64,000 bases of DNA from Diphasiastrum complanatum (lineage: Eukaryota > Streptophyta > Lycopodiopsida > Lycopodiales > Lycopodiaceae), in the NCBI GenBank assembly GCA_029204225.1, contig CM055105.1, forward strand, positions 49,324,688 to 49,388,687, read 5' to 3'. A model generated the notes under the pieces. The model saw nothing but the letters and a program-made list of their open reading frames with translations. It searched no databases and was not told where the DNA came from. The translations under genes were made by a program, and so were the position numbers. Below are positions 1 through 57,452 of the stretch, in pieces (position 1 is the stretch's first letter; each line of letters opens with the position of its first letter).

Positions 1-1215
1 TCAAATAAATCAAAAAACTTGAAAAAAAAAAATCAAATAACTCAAAAAAATATTAAAATCTGGAAAAACGCAAAAGTTATGAAGTTTTGAACAACCTGAA
101 CATTAGAAAAACTTGAAAACCCAAAATTTAGAAAATATCGAAGAAACCAAAAATGAGAAAATCTTGAAAAATTGGAGGGTCAAAAAATTGTAAAGAGTTG
201 AACAAGTAGGGGGGTTCGAGAAATTACAATGGGTCGAAAAAATTTCAAAGGGTCGAAAAAATTTGAAAGAGTAGAACATTTTCTGCAAAGAGTTGAAAAT
301 TTTTAAAAGGGTCGAAAAGCGGCACAAGGTGAAAAAAGTAAAAGGGATTCACAAAACTAGAAAGAAATCTAAAGAACTTTAAAGGGATCGAAAATTTTTA
401 CTAAAGCAGAAAAGTCATTGGATCAAAAAAACATTGTTGGATAGAACTGAGAAGGCGACGGATGGGATCGTTAGATACAATTTTCAGAAAAAGTTTATTT
501 TTTTGAATTTTTTGTTCGTCGTCGGATGCAATCGTCAAAAAAAATCTTATTATACAGTTCGTCTAGTGCAATCGTCGGACATAATTTTTCTGGTAATTTA
601 TTTGAAAAACTCGAAAATGGGATAAACTCGAAAAATTTGAAAAATGATGAAGATCTCTAGAACTCAGAAATTTAAATAACGTCGGATGCAATGGAGAATC
701 ATGGAGGCGGATGCAAAAATGTGTGGTGGATGGAAACTATGGAAATTCGAAATTTTTTTTTTTGGAGAAATTTGAAAAAATTCAGATAACTCGAAAACTC
801 GAAAAAAGTTTCAAAATCGTCGGATGAAACTAGGAAGGCATCGGATGTAAAAACTGGGTAAAAAATTACAGAGGATCGAACAATGTACGGGGTCGGAAAA
901 ACACTGAATCGAAAAAATTACATAGAATCAACAAAATTTCATTGGGTCGGTTGTCGGATGCGATAGACGTTGGATGCAAATGAGGCGTCAGATGTAAATG
1001 GATATGACATTTGTCGGATACAACTAAGAATTCTTTATCGGATGGAATTTGAAATCTCTGGCGGATGCAATTTGGAAGGCACTGGCGGATGCAATTCGTT
1101 GGTTCCAGAGACAATAGCTCGTAGGATGAATTTTTTGAAAGCTCAAAAAAAGTTGTAAAAGCTCAAAAACTCGAAAATTTTTAAAAATTTCAAGAGACTC
1201 GAAAATCATTGAGAA
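1..1215. repeat. Degenerate AT-rich satellite-like block
   Basis: This stretch is built from two interleaved, heavily diverged short motifs. One resembles GGTCGAAAAAATTTNAAAG (clear tandem copies around 232-275). The other resembles TCGGATGCAA (for example near 524, 681, 709, 954, 1063 and 1086). Short frames in it are low-complexity Phe/Lys-rich strings with no domain. I read it as a decayed minisatellite or satellite; no gene is supported. Confidence 0.5.
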
Positions 1216-2039
1216 TTCGATTTTTTACTGCTGGTGTCCATAATCGAAATAGTAGTGTGGCGGTGGGGTTCCGAAAAGTCTAGGATGAGTTTGCACAGAT
1301 CTGAAGGATCAATAGGGACGTTTTGAAGCAATCACGATCTAGCAAACAAGAATATGGAATGCGTGCTTGTGGAAATGAGGAATGCAAGACATCAAGCAAC
1401 GCAAACAAAAGGGAACAAGAACGGAAATATAAGTTGATAAAAGCAAATTTTGGATCAAAAGCCAAGAAGATTGACAATGGCAACGGGCGCCAATGTTTGC
1501 ACAAGAATCTTCTATCAATGTTAGCAGAAGAATCTTCTCCAGTTTGCATCGATTCTACTTCTCAGATAGTTGCGTTTCTGTCTGCTACAAATTATGTATA
1601 TCAACGATCCTACTTGGTAGCGATTCTACTAGCTGAGACTCAGATAGTGGAGACCGTTAGCTGAGACTCGGATATTTTATGGGTGTTCAAGCAGTATTGT
1701 TCGATACAGAATTGAATTTACAATGGCTCAGCCATAGATGGCTTCTTATCCAATCTGTCTGCAATATAATGATAGTATTATGGTGTTGTACCCGCCTGTC
1801 AAAGGTACAATGACAACCTGATTTTGGTCCTTTATTGACAATGGTAGCTCATCTTGGATATAGGATCTGTTGTGAGGAACTCGCTCTTCTACTTTCTATA
1901 TACTGTTTCAGTTCTTTCTTTGTTCTCACATACTACAAATTATTACTAAACTGAACTGAGCAAGGAACAAGGAATTAAACTTAATCTACTCCTATTGAAA
2001 TTACATAATCAACACAACAACCTTTAACTGAAATCTCAA
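1216..2039. other. Gene-free intergenic stretch
   Basis: No coding region, RNA gene or mobile element is recognised. A 113-codon frame at 1323-1664 is Lys/Ser/Asn-rich, shows no motif and has no matching splice or promoter context, so it is not called. Confidence 0.4.
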
Positions 2040-2042
2040 AAC

Positions 2043-2338
2043 CTACAAAGGGCTTCTTATAACTATCACTCAACAGTTGTAAGAAAAACTCCTCAGGGAG
2101 CCGAAAATCGAGAAACATCATAAATCAATGGAATGGTGGATCAATCTCAAAGTCTTGCACATCTACCTGATGCTAACACAAATGGGAATCCTACAAAGTG
2201 CTTGTTACAACTATCACTGAACAGTTGTAAGAAGAACTCCTCATAGAGCCGATAACTAGAAAGCATCTGAACTGAGTAGAATGATGGATCGGCCTCCAAG
2301 CCCTGCACATCTACCTGATACTAATCCCAAATCAATCC
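2043..2338. repeat. Tandem duplication, two copies of about 148 bp
   Basis: The sequence starting CTACAAAG at 2043 recurs at 2191 with roughly 85-90 percent identity. Shared blocks include CAACAGTTGTAAGAA and GCACATCTACCTGAT. No protein is supported across either copy. Confidence 0.7.
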
Positions 2339-2659
2339 TTAAGAGAGAATTAACAGCAACAAACACATTCATACATCAGTACCCAAACTATATGCATGAA
2401 GATGGAGCATGGAAGGAAATGCAAGTAGTAGAATCTTCAATTAACAAAGCAACAACATTTCAATACATCACATGCTATGGAACTTGTGGAGGAGGCATCT
2501 ATCTATACCCACGAGTTGGTGAACCCAATTGTAACATGATTTGGATTCCATCTCTTACAACAGAGTGAACCCCAATTTATAAGGATTTGAGTTCCATCTC
2601 TTACTTGATAAAATGAGGCCTCTTTATTAAAAACATAACTCAAGTTGAGATAGTCTAAA

Positions 2660-2715
2660 TTGCTAGCTCCCACATGGCTATCCATCTTTCGGGAATTACC
2701 ATGGGGCTCACAACT
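2660..2715 (+). repeat. Short dispersed repeat with an inverted copy at 5636-5690
   Basis: The segment around CATCTTTCGGGAATTACCAT is closely matched on the opposite strand near 5636-5690. Both sit in gene-free sequence and probably derive from the same unidentified transposon. Confidence 0.5.
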
Positions 2716-2979
2716 GTACATTTTAGCCTAGCACTAATAATTCTCGTGCTCTCAGACTCGACTCTCAACTTCATCTCTGCTGGAAACCCTTTTTGGGTGA
2801 TGAGACACTACATCGACACGTCAAAGGCATGGCATCAGCTAACAAAGGTTCTAAATGTGGTGTTGTACTAGTACAAGTAAGATCTACACCTTGACATTTG
2901 AAATTTCTAAATCATTGGCAATTAACCAAGGTTTAGAAAAATAGCCAAACACCCATGGTAATGACTTTCTAACACCTCA

Positions 2980-3204
2980 CTAGGTTCCATACCTCCGACC
3001 AAGGCATAGACACCTATATGCCCTTATCCAAGGACACCAGTCCCTTAATCTAAAGGCACATACCCTTAATCCTAAGGGTACCCCTTATCCAATGGGTAAC
3101 TTGATTCCATACCTATGACCAAGGTATAGTCACTTGTCTGCCCTTATCCAAAGGCACCTACCCTTAATCCTAAGGGTACTCCTTATCCAAGGGTAACTTG
3201 CCAT
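2980..3204. repeat. Tandem duplication, unit about 120 bp
   Basis: Two adjacent copies carry TTCCATACCT...GACCAAGG.ATAG followed by alternating CCCTTATCC and CCTAAGGGTA motifs (copy 1 about 2985-3100, copy 2 about 3104-3204). Within each unit the same short words repeat in both orientations. No coding potential was found. Confidence 0.6.
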
Positions 3205-3229
3205 TCAGCCCCCAACACTAAATGGACAT

Positions 3230-3990
3230 CTAGAGGTCACTGAAGTCAACAACACTATTGGCACTATAACAAGTGAAAACATCACCCGAAAGCTGCTCAA
3301 CAACCCTCGCATTGATCTCATCCACATCTATGTTCAATGGGGTCAATATTGCATGACTCCTAAAAAACTCAACATACTTAAAACGTCATGCAACATCAGG
3401 AAATGTGAATGAAATCAATTCGCTCATATCATGCATCCTTAGGCACATGCCCTATGGCAGGGAAATCAGGTCCAAATCGCAATGCACAAATGTGGGCTCA
3501 CGACCATCTCCCACACTCAACAAATAATTTGCAAATCTCAACTGCTCATCCTTATCACCACCCTCCATGCCCATGACATGCATGTTCTTTGTCAATTTGT
3601 GCACCTCCATGTGTTTTCACAAACGTGAACACTTCAGCGAAGCGTTGACAATCTGCGTCCGACTACCATGCAGTACCGCTAGTAGAATTTGCTGAAAATC
3701 ACCCCCAAGAACAACTGGAACTCTCCCACATAGAGCGTCGATACTCAATATATCTCATAGAGATCGATCTACACACTCTATAGCATACTTAGGCTCCATG
3801 GGAGCCTCATCCCAAATGATCAGTGGACATGCCATTAAAAGCGTACCTAACGCAGATTGCTTAGAAATGTTGCATGTGGTCGAGCTCTCATTCAATTTTG
3901 TCGGAGGAATTTTAAACCAAGAGTGTCCGGTCCTACCACCTTTTCATCAACAGTGCAACAATCCCACATGATGCAACTGCCAATGTTATC
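3230..3990 (-). pseudogene. Helitron Pif1-like helicase relic
   Basis: The minus strand reads through a recognisable Helitron helicase domain with stops and at least one frameshift. In order it shows a segment ending FKIPP, the Walker B-like IIWDEAPM (about 3790-3815), then VVLGGDFQQIL and HGSRTQIVNASL (about 3640-3720), and near the 3' end AILTPLNIDVDEIN (about 3325-3365). These match the Pif1/RecD-type helicase of plant Helitrons, which drives rolling-circle transposition. An in-frame stop follows the DRSL motif and the Walker A region is out of frame, so it is inactive. No rolling-circle replicase domain or CTRR terminus was found. Helitron ends were not located. Confidence 0.78.
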
Positions 3991-4719
3991 CACCCTTGTG
4001 CACGCACGTACGACAACATGACACTATACAAGCACATCTTGCCTGTACCACCCGGGACCATCTACAAAAAACACTCCACCCACTCTCCGAACAACATGCT
4101 CATGTACTACATGGTCGAAAATCTTTCGCTGATCCACGTTCAATCTCTCGATGTCAAATCACTACTTTATGCATGCTAGAATTTAGAAATGCATCAAAAT
4201 ATGATCATAACCACTTAGATTTGACTTACTCCTGTCCTTGTCCATACAGCAACAATACAATACAGTACTCCACATGTGTGAAAGCCAGATCAACAAGAAA
4301 ATCAACATTTTACACATAGAAACTCAAGATATTATGAGAAATTCACAAGAGATGGACATAGAATCAACAAAGATGAATTCTCCACAATGATTTATTCTCC
4401 ATGTAGGTACGACTATTTATAACAGCTACAATGTCATTTAGACACTTTCCCTAAGTATGCCCTAAAATGGCAACTTCTAGGTACTTAACAAAAAACTTAG
4501 AAATACTAGTCAAAATGCAATTTACCAAAATTAGCCAAATAAAATGGGTCCAAACTCGACCTCATCCACTTATCTACTTGCCAAAAATAATAAACCCCTT
4601 ATTGACAAATATGAAACTATCGCTAAGTTGAGATTTCAAGCTGGCCTCAAAATTGCCAAATAAAATGTCAAAACTAGTTGACAATTTTCACAGGGAGCCA
4701 TTTTTATTCACTAACTTGA
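3991..4719. other. Gene-free stretch, AT-rich
   Basis: No gene is recognised. The reverse strand near 4400-4430 has a TATAAATAG-like box, which could be part of a decayed LTR, but no LTR pair, primer site or target duplication was found. Confidence 0.3.
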
Positions 4720-4893
4720 CTATTAGGCTTCGTGACATTTAATTTTTGCAAAAAGGCCTAAAGTTCTTGTATTAACTTTTACTAATCAAATAATTATGTG
4801 CTCATCGGGTTGGACTTACACACGCAGGGTGCCAAATTCCTCTCACTTATTAACTAGGGTTAGGGTTGCATTGATATCCGCAAACCCTCCAAC
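4720..4893 (+). repeat. Dispersed repeat, copy 1 (copy 2 at 14427-14607)
   Basis: About 170 bp are shared with 14427-14607 at roughly 85-90 percent identity, including CAAAAAGGCCTAAAGT, CATCGGGTTGGACTTACACA and ATTAACTAGGGTTAGGGTTG. In this copy it lies directly upstream of a copia RNase H remnant, so it may be part of a retroelement or a separate insertion. Confidence 0.65.
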
Positions 4894-5278
4894 ATACATA
4901 GATGCAAGTTGGGAGATAGATGTAGATACTCGTAAATCCACATTCGGATTTACATTCTTTTTCAATGATGGTCATATCTCTTGGAACAGTCATCAACAAA
5001 CTTCTATTGCTCTTTCTTCTACAAAGTCATATTATATCGTTGTTTCTCAAGCTACTGTGGTTGATAAATTTGTTATCAGACATTTGTTTGAAGCATTATG
5101 CTCTGACAATTATAACTATGGTAGGAGTAAGATTCTCAACAAAGAGATATGCTTAAAGTATTGTCGAACGCAGAGCATGACAACATATGTATTCACCAAG
5201 GCATTGAACGTTGATGCACACAACAAATTTTATGCATCGCTTAGTCTGAAGATCAAGGCATTCTTAGATCCAGATTAA
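4894..5278 (+). pseudogene. Ty1/copia RNase H remnant
   Basis: The frame 4796-5278 contains the C-terminal copia polyprotein signature: DASWEIDVDTRKSTFGF (RNase H start), ISWNSHQQTSIALSSTKSYY, and a terminal TKALNVDAHNKFYASL resembling the conserved copia C-terminus. Only RNase H and the tail remain; gag, protease, integrase and reverse transcriptase are missing upstream. A purine tract follows immediately, as expected for a 3' polypurine tract. The element is a truncated fossil. Confidence 0.8.
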
Positions 5279-5306
5279 GAGGGGAGGGGGGGGGGGGGGG
5301 GGGGAG
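5279..5306 (+). other. Purine/poly-G tract, probable polypurine tract
   Basis: A run of G with two A interruptions directly follows the stop of the copia remnant. Position and composition fit the plus-strand primer tract of an LTR retrotransposon, possibly expanded by slippage. Confidence 0.5.
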
Positions 5307-6130
5307 ACTTATTTGATTATTGCGTTCAGAATAATGTCAATGTGTATGTTATGCAACTATGCTTTATCATTATGTCTGATACTGCTCTCTTATAGATTTG
5401 TCTGAACTGCCTGACGACTAACAATCATTAGACTTTGTGTTTGTCTACGAAATCAATCCTACCGTAGAATCAGCCAAGTTGTTGGCTGATTATGACGAAT
5501 CCCCAAGATACTCGGATAGAGCAACTCAAGATCACCTCTCACCTTAGACCGAGGAGGTCTCTGAGAAGACGAGACGAACAGAGCCGAGTATGAGAGCCCA
5601 GGAATACTAGTAGTAATGACAAGCAAAAACTGTGTAAGCCTCATGGTGAATCCCGAAAGATGGAATGACCATGTAGGAACTAGTATTCTAGGCAAATATA
5701 ATAAATGCAAGTAGACCTCTCTTAGAAAAGTAGAGTGAGCCACCTTTTGATGGTGACCTCTAGTGGAGAGCATTATTCCACTTGTAATTTGTGAAATGTG
5801 GAAATTCCACTAGGATGCCATCTAAGGAGCTCTCTTGCTTATTTAAGAGACTCCCTCTTTGTGAAGAAGAGCTTTTTGCATTGTATCTACTCCAAGCTTA
5901 ATAAGAAGATTTTCCATGAGTTTGATGCTACACTAAGCTCTTTGATCATGATGATTTTCTTGAGTGATACCCCTATGATCATGCTCTTCCATTCATATTG
6001 TGTGTGGTTGTGGACTTAGATTGGATTAGTTTTCATTTCTTGTTTGTGGATTAATGTAGGAATCAACATTCAAGTAAACTAAATAGGCTAGAAATGTGGT
6101 ATAAATCTTGCATATCCTCCAACATTCTAG
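5307..6130 (+). repeat. Possible 3' LTR remnant of the copia relic
   Basis: Sequence after the purine tract has no gene. Around 5835-5900 it has the look of a copia LTR promoter and leader (a CTTATTTAAGAGA box followed by an AAGAAGAGC/AATAAGAAG region). The far boundary and a TG...CA pair were not established. Confidence 0.3.
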
Positions 6131-7124
6131 TTCTTGATGTTCTTGAGGTGTCCAAGAATCAAAAGACTGGTTGGTTTCTTGATTCTTGGGCCTCTAAAAT
6201 GTTGTAGATTAGTTCTTGTTTCTTGTTTTGTCAATTTATGCAAGTATAATAGTGCTTAGAATCTGATTTCAATTCATTTTTGCAGCAAAGTAGAAGTAGA
6301 TTTCATGGTTGTTCACCTGAACTGCATGCTGATCATTTGGTTGAACGTATTGGTTACATGATGGATTGATTGCATGTGACACGGTTCAAGAGAGACCCAT
6401 CCAGATGTACTCTGAAAGGCAGGACACAATACTAAATCGATATTCAGTCCCTTCTGCCTGATTTTGTGCTTTAAACAAGAAAGAAGAACTTAAGCCAGAG
6501 CCCACTGTCTCTGCTGACAGGCAGAAAAAGTAAGTAAGCAAAAGAATCCATAGTAAATAGATCCTTTGGAGCAGGGGATCTGTCAACACGAGTCAATCGA
6601 CTCGATACTATGATTCGATTCGATAGGCTTAGTACATGCACCGAGGGATTTTCAATTTCCAACATGAAGTTGTAAAAGTCCCTGTCACAAATGTGTCTCT
6701 TTGGTAAACCACAAAAGCCCATAATATAACATTTATAGGTTGGTTAAGATTTACTTAAAGCTAGCAATTTTTTTGATAGATTTGGTTGTAAAAAATAATA
6801 TTCAAAGCATTTTAGAATCATTTTCTATAAGATCCATTAAATTTTTGCTCAACTTTTACATAAGGGAACCTATATGTACACATTTTATTTATTTTTAGCA
6901 TTTTTGTCTGAGGCATTATGGGGCATATGCCCTTGAGCAAGTCTGAGCATTATGCCACAATGGGCCAAGTAGTTTCTACTCGTAGAGAGCATTACACACA
7001 TAGAAGCCCATGAGGAAAATAAAAAAGTTTGGCTATTTACAATGGGTATAGGTATGAGGCTTTACGACTCTTCCCAACTCTGCCCTTGAGCAAGGACCCT
7101 CATGTTTACAAAGTCCCCTGATCG
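6131..7124. other. Gene-free intergenic stretch
   Basis: AT-rich sequence with no supported gene, RNA or complete mobile element. Small frames on the minus strand near 6386-6722 overlap each other and carry no domain. Confidence 0.35.
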
Positions 7125-7500
7125 GGGACTTAAGCCCTCACACTCAACCATGATATGGTCCTCTTTATGTCACCATTCAAATGGAATGTGTCCACTGTGG
7201 TAGGGTCCTAAAGGGCTCTAAAGACTCTATCCAAGATTTTATTCTTAGATTCTAGCCCTCGAATAGGGGTTTGAAGGGCCATAAAGCCCTCGCTCACCCT
7301 CGTGATATGGTAGTCCCTATTTCACCTTTCAAATGAGATATGCAAAGAGTTTTTCACCTTGGCCTTGGCAGAGCCCAAAGGGCCCCAAGGGTCAAAGGGT
7401 CACAAAGTACCCCCTCCAAGGGCTTTACCCCTCACATTCAACTTCAATAAGTTGGTCCCTAGTTCGCCATTAAAATGGAATGTGCATAGAGTTTTCAATG
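7125..7500. repeat. Diverged tandem repeat, about three units of about 150 bp
   Basis: Three successive units share the order AAGCCCTCACNCTCAAC, ATATGGTCC, TCACCATTCAAATGGAATGTG and an A/T-rich end (about 7125-7200, 7280-7365 and 7422-7500). The linking GGCCCNAAAGGG-rich spacer also recurs. Divergence is high, about 25-30 percent by eye. Confidence 0.55.
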
Positions 7501-8550
7501 CTTTAAAGCAATTTTGATCACAAATTTCCAAATATGCTTTAGAAACTTTGGATTTGCTATTGTGTTATGCACTTTCCAACTTGAAGGGAAGAATGCGAAA
7601 CTGGCCTTCATGTGACATGCAATAAACTTAATTTGATTTTATTTGAAAGACAGAATCTTTGAAGAATATTGCAATTTTAGAACTTGCCTAGGATTCAAAG
7701 AAAAGAAATCTCTAAAGTCATGCTTGGTGTCCACAATCTCACCAGCTCACTTAAGGACACAAAAACATAAGCCTTAATAGTTTGCACGATGAAGTTTTGA
7801 GCCAAATCTTGCTTTAGAAAAATTAAAAATGCATATTTGCAAACTGGATGCAAATACAATCAATTATTCTAATTCTCTCTTTAAAAATTGGCTTGGTCTC
7901 TTTCCTGTGTAGTGTGACGTGTCATGGCATGCAATGATGATCTAAAACCCATTGGATTTTGTCATCAATGTTGATATCCTACACTTTAATAATTAATCAA
8001 TAGAAAGAGTCGAAGTGTGACATCTGCCACCTGACAAACATCCAAATGCGTGGACTTAAAGTACATCATGCCAATAAGCCCCACGAAGTCCTTCCATAGG
8101 ATAACATTTTTCCTTTTTTTTTTGCTTTGAATAAAATAAAAAACAACCTTGAAAACTAAATTGAATATACAATTGATTTTCCTATATAAGTTTTAAGCAA
8201 ATGTTTGTGTGAAAAATTTAAGAAAAAAATGGATTTGAACAGTGGATCAAGGTATAATATAATCATTTTATTGCCTTCTCTTTGTCAATTTCAGTTTTTT
8301 CTTTTTCAGAATGGGTTGAAATTTTAACCTAGTTTATGCTTAAAGAAGACTTGCTCAAAGACAATTTATAACAAACCTCAAAAGTGGATTCAAATACAAG
8401 TAACTCTACTTCTATGTTAACCTTAGTATCTTTTTCCGTATGTCTTTTTTTTTTGGAATACATGTTGAGCAATTAGTGGTTGTTATATACAACATATGTA
8501 CAACTTGGCAATGCCATCTACGAAGGTATGCTCCTTAGATACTGTTACAC
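7501..8550. other. AT-rich gene-free stretch
   Basis: No open frame above background, RNA gene or transposon motif seen on either strand. Confidence 0.4.
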
Positions 8551-9075
8551 ACTACTCGAGATCAAAGCCTAATCCTTTCTGGTGGCAATCAACAACTCTA
8601 CCCTTACACCCCATTGCGATTGAGGTCGCTTGATGGCACGGGAGGGGCAGTAACTCTTGCTTCCGTGCTTGCATGGCGCTGTTGCCCAGCCCGGCCCGAC
8701 TACAAATTTTGGGCAAGCAGGGAGAGGGATGAAATTTATTTCTCAAGCACGGGTCTTGTGGTCCCGACAATTTTTTGTGGGTCTTGGGATTTCCTCTAGC
8801 ATTGGCTTGACGGTCTCGAGCACGTGTGAGCACTCATGTCACAAATTTTCCCAAGTACAAATGGGACTTTTTTTGCGAGCACCACACCATCGCATGTGTG
8901 TAGGTGCTTATCTGTTATTAACTTGTTTTATTATATATGCAACAATGGTTGTTTATCCCAAAAACTCAAGGGATAACTTTGAGATGCCATGTGGCATTAG
9001 GCCGGGTCCCAAAATCTTTCGGGTCTCGAAATTTCCCAAGCACACAAGGACGACTCTCACGGGTACCGGGAAGCA
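8551..9075. repeat. GC-richer block, likely dispersed repeat
   Basis: Composition shifts sharply from AT-rich flanks to a GC-richer block with paired phrases such as GTCCCGACAATTTTTTGTGGG and GGGTCTCGAAATTTCCCAAGCAC, and CCCAAG...CACC. The overlapping frames on both strands are mutually exclusive and lack motifs. It resembles a transposon-derived intergenic repeat, but the family was not identified. Confidence 0.35.
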
Positions 9076-9090
9076 TTGGAGGGGGCCTCG

Positions 9091-9175
9091 GACACATGGC
9101 AACCAATGAAGTGCGTAGGAGTAATCGGCTGGGACACATGGCAACCAACGAAATGTGTCAGGAGTAATCGGCTCT
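9091..9175. repeat. Two tandem 42-bp repeats
   Basis: GACACATGGCAACCAA starts at 9091 and again at 9133, each followed by GTAATCGGCT. Partial diverged copies may continue to about 9360. It lies just upstream of the presumed promoter. Confidence 0.7.
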
Positions 9176-9399
9176 GTGCTAATAAGTGACGAGGTACTCA
9201 ATCTAAAATGCATCGAGGTTTTTTCGAACCAATAGACTTTAATGTGAAAAGGGTAAAAAGAAAAATGCATATTTCCATAAAAGGAAAAGTAACTGGCTGG
9301 GAAGGCTTCGAACACACGTCTGGCGACGAAATGAAGGCTTCGCACACATGTCTTGAGAAAAAATGAAGTTTTAAACGGACCTCAAAGCAGGATTTGAAC

Positions 9400-9480
9400 A
9401 CAGTTAATTGTTGCCATTCCTTCTCTGTCCGCCTTCGTCTCTTTCCTCCTTTCGTCTCCGTCTTCTGGTTTTGCTCTTGC

Positions 9481-9529
<49 letters not shown>

Positions 9530-9990
9530 TTGTTACAGATCTGTCGGCGCCTTTGGACGCCTTGGTCGATCCTCCTGCGCTCAACATCCGCCTTGCCTGC
9601 CTTGGAATCAATCTAACCCCGCTCTGTCTTCTCTGTCATTCGCTCGCTCAAATTCTCAAGATTCCCCTCCGCTTCTTCCAGCATTTTCCATTTTCATTTG
9701 CCCAGTAACACATAAACACGCGAACCAATTTTATTCGGCTTTATACGATTCTTGGTTTTATGTACACCCTTGCAAGTGTGGCGAATGCGGAGCTCAAGCA
9801 TGCAATTTAGGGCTGGATCCGGAAAGTAACAAGAAATTTAGGGTTTATATGAGGCGTGAGCAGTTTGCCCAGTGAAAATGGGTGATCCTTGGCTTGACGA
9901 AGCGTCGGTTCAGGGCTATTAAGAGCCCAGGCTTGTCTACTGGCTCTCGCAGTTTCAATTTCAGAGATGGGAGTTCTTCTTTGCAGGTGC
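9400..9990 (+). promoter_or_regulatory. Probable promoter and 5' leader of the BRWD-like gene
   Basis: This stretch is pyrimidine-rich (TCTTTCCTCCTTTCGTCTCC and similar), contains an (AG)21 tract at 9486-9527, and then reads as a CT-rich leader to about 9700. CT/GA-rich initiator regions are common at plant housekeeping transcription starts. The first coding ATG lies at 11068, so the leader is long or contains an intron; a GCAG/GTGCCT junction at about 9986 and an AG at 11060-11061 are candidate boundaries. Short upstream frames exist. The transcription start is not determined by the sequence. Confidence 0.45.
9486..9527 (+). repeat. (AG)21 microsatellite in the leader
   Basis: Perfect dinucleotide tract. 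Unlike the longer tracts in introns it does not abut a retroelement and could act as a GAGA-type promoter element. Confidence 0.9.
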
Positions 9991-11067
9991 CTGCTGCCAA
10001 ATTGTAAGGAGCTGAGTGCAGTTCCCTCTGCATGAATTCAGTCTTTGGCCTTTCGATGCTTTTTGGTTCCACATTGATGTGGTATTTCCGTTTTTGCATA
10101 CCTGTCACATTGGCAACTGCCGGGCTGTTGGAGGTTGTCATCTTTGAATTTGAGTAGACATTCTGATGGAGTTACTTTTGGATGGATACACGGTAGAATT
10201 GCAACATAAGATCTGGCTGTTTTACAGATCTGGATGCATTTATGTGAGTTTACTCAAGGGTTCCCATATCAGAGAGGTTTCAAGTGCACACTGCAGACAA
10301 GTTATGATTTTAAGCCTGAAGTAAAGGAGCACAAGTCAATTTCTGGTAAGGCCATTTTGATGTCTGCTTTTGTTTGTTGCACCGCCACATCTTTACAATG
10401 CACTGGTAGATAAGATTGAATCACTTGCTTCAAAGGATAGGTTCATGTAAAACCTTTTCTACGTTATTGACTGTACGATTTTTCCATTCATTTAGAGCGA
10501 AGATGGCTCTTATGTATTGTTCTACTCTACCATGGCACCACGCACCACATCCGTGTTGACAAAAACTAATGAAAACTGGAGCATTTGGCTTCCGGTAGGG
10601 TTTTCACATTGAAGACTGCAAAGAGAGACATGGCTTATTCTCAGAAAACTGAGTCACTAACGGATATTTTCATGTACAGTAGACTCGAATGTAGTTCGTA
10701 ACAGATCTGGGAAGGCATTGAATCTCAATCTCTATAAGACACGAATTGTTGTATGTCCAGATAGATTTGAGTTTATGCAAATCTAGTTTGGCTTTTTAAA
10801 TCAAAAAGAAGAAACCCTATCTTCTAAAATTCAATACTTAGTGCATCGACGCCTTCATACTTAATGCTATTTGTTTTCATAGAATTATGACATTGAAAGT
10901 AGTGGTAGCTGTTTACACATCCTTGAAAGCTGTGAAGTGGGGCATGTCCAATTTTCAAGACTTGATGTTTCTAGATATCATCGGTGCTAATGGTACATGC
11001 AAGGTCTCATGCAATTTGAGGTTTTACTGGTTGAATTCACAGAGATTGGCATTGAATTCAGTTCAAA
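9991..11067 (+). other. Probable 5' UTR intron or long leader
   Basis: No protein motif is present. The segment ends with an AG at 11060-11061, six bases before the ATG chosen as start. Transcript data are needed to place the splice sites. Confidence 0.3.

Positions 11068-57452
<46,385 letters not shown>

Noticed and set aside
1323-1664. 113-codon plus-strand frame as a gene
   Set aside because: Low-complexity composition, no domain, no promoter or splice context, overlapping a minus-strand frame of similar length.
8552-9109. Overlapping frames on both strands in the GC-richer block
   Set aside because: Mutually exclusive frames created by composition; no motif or homologue recognised.
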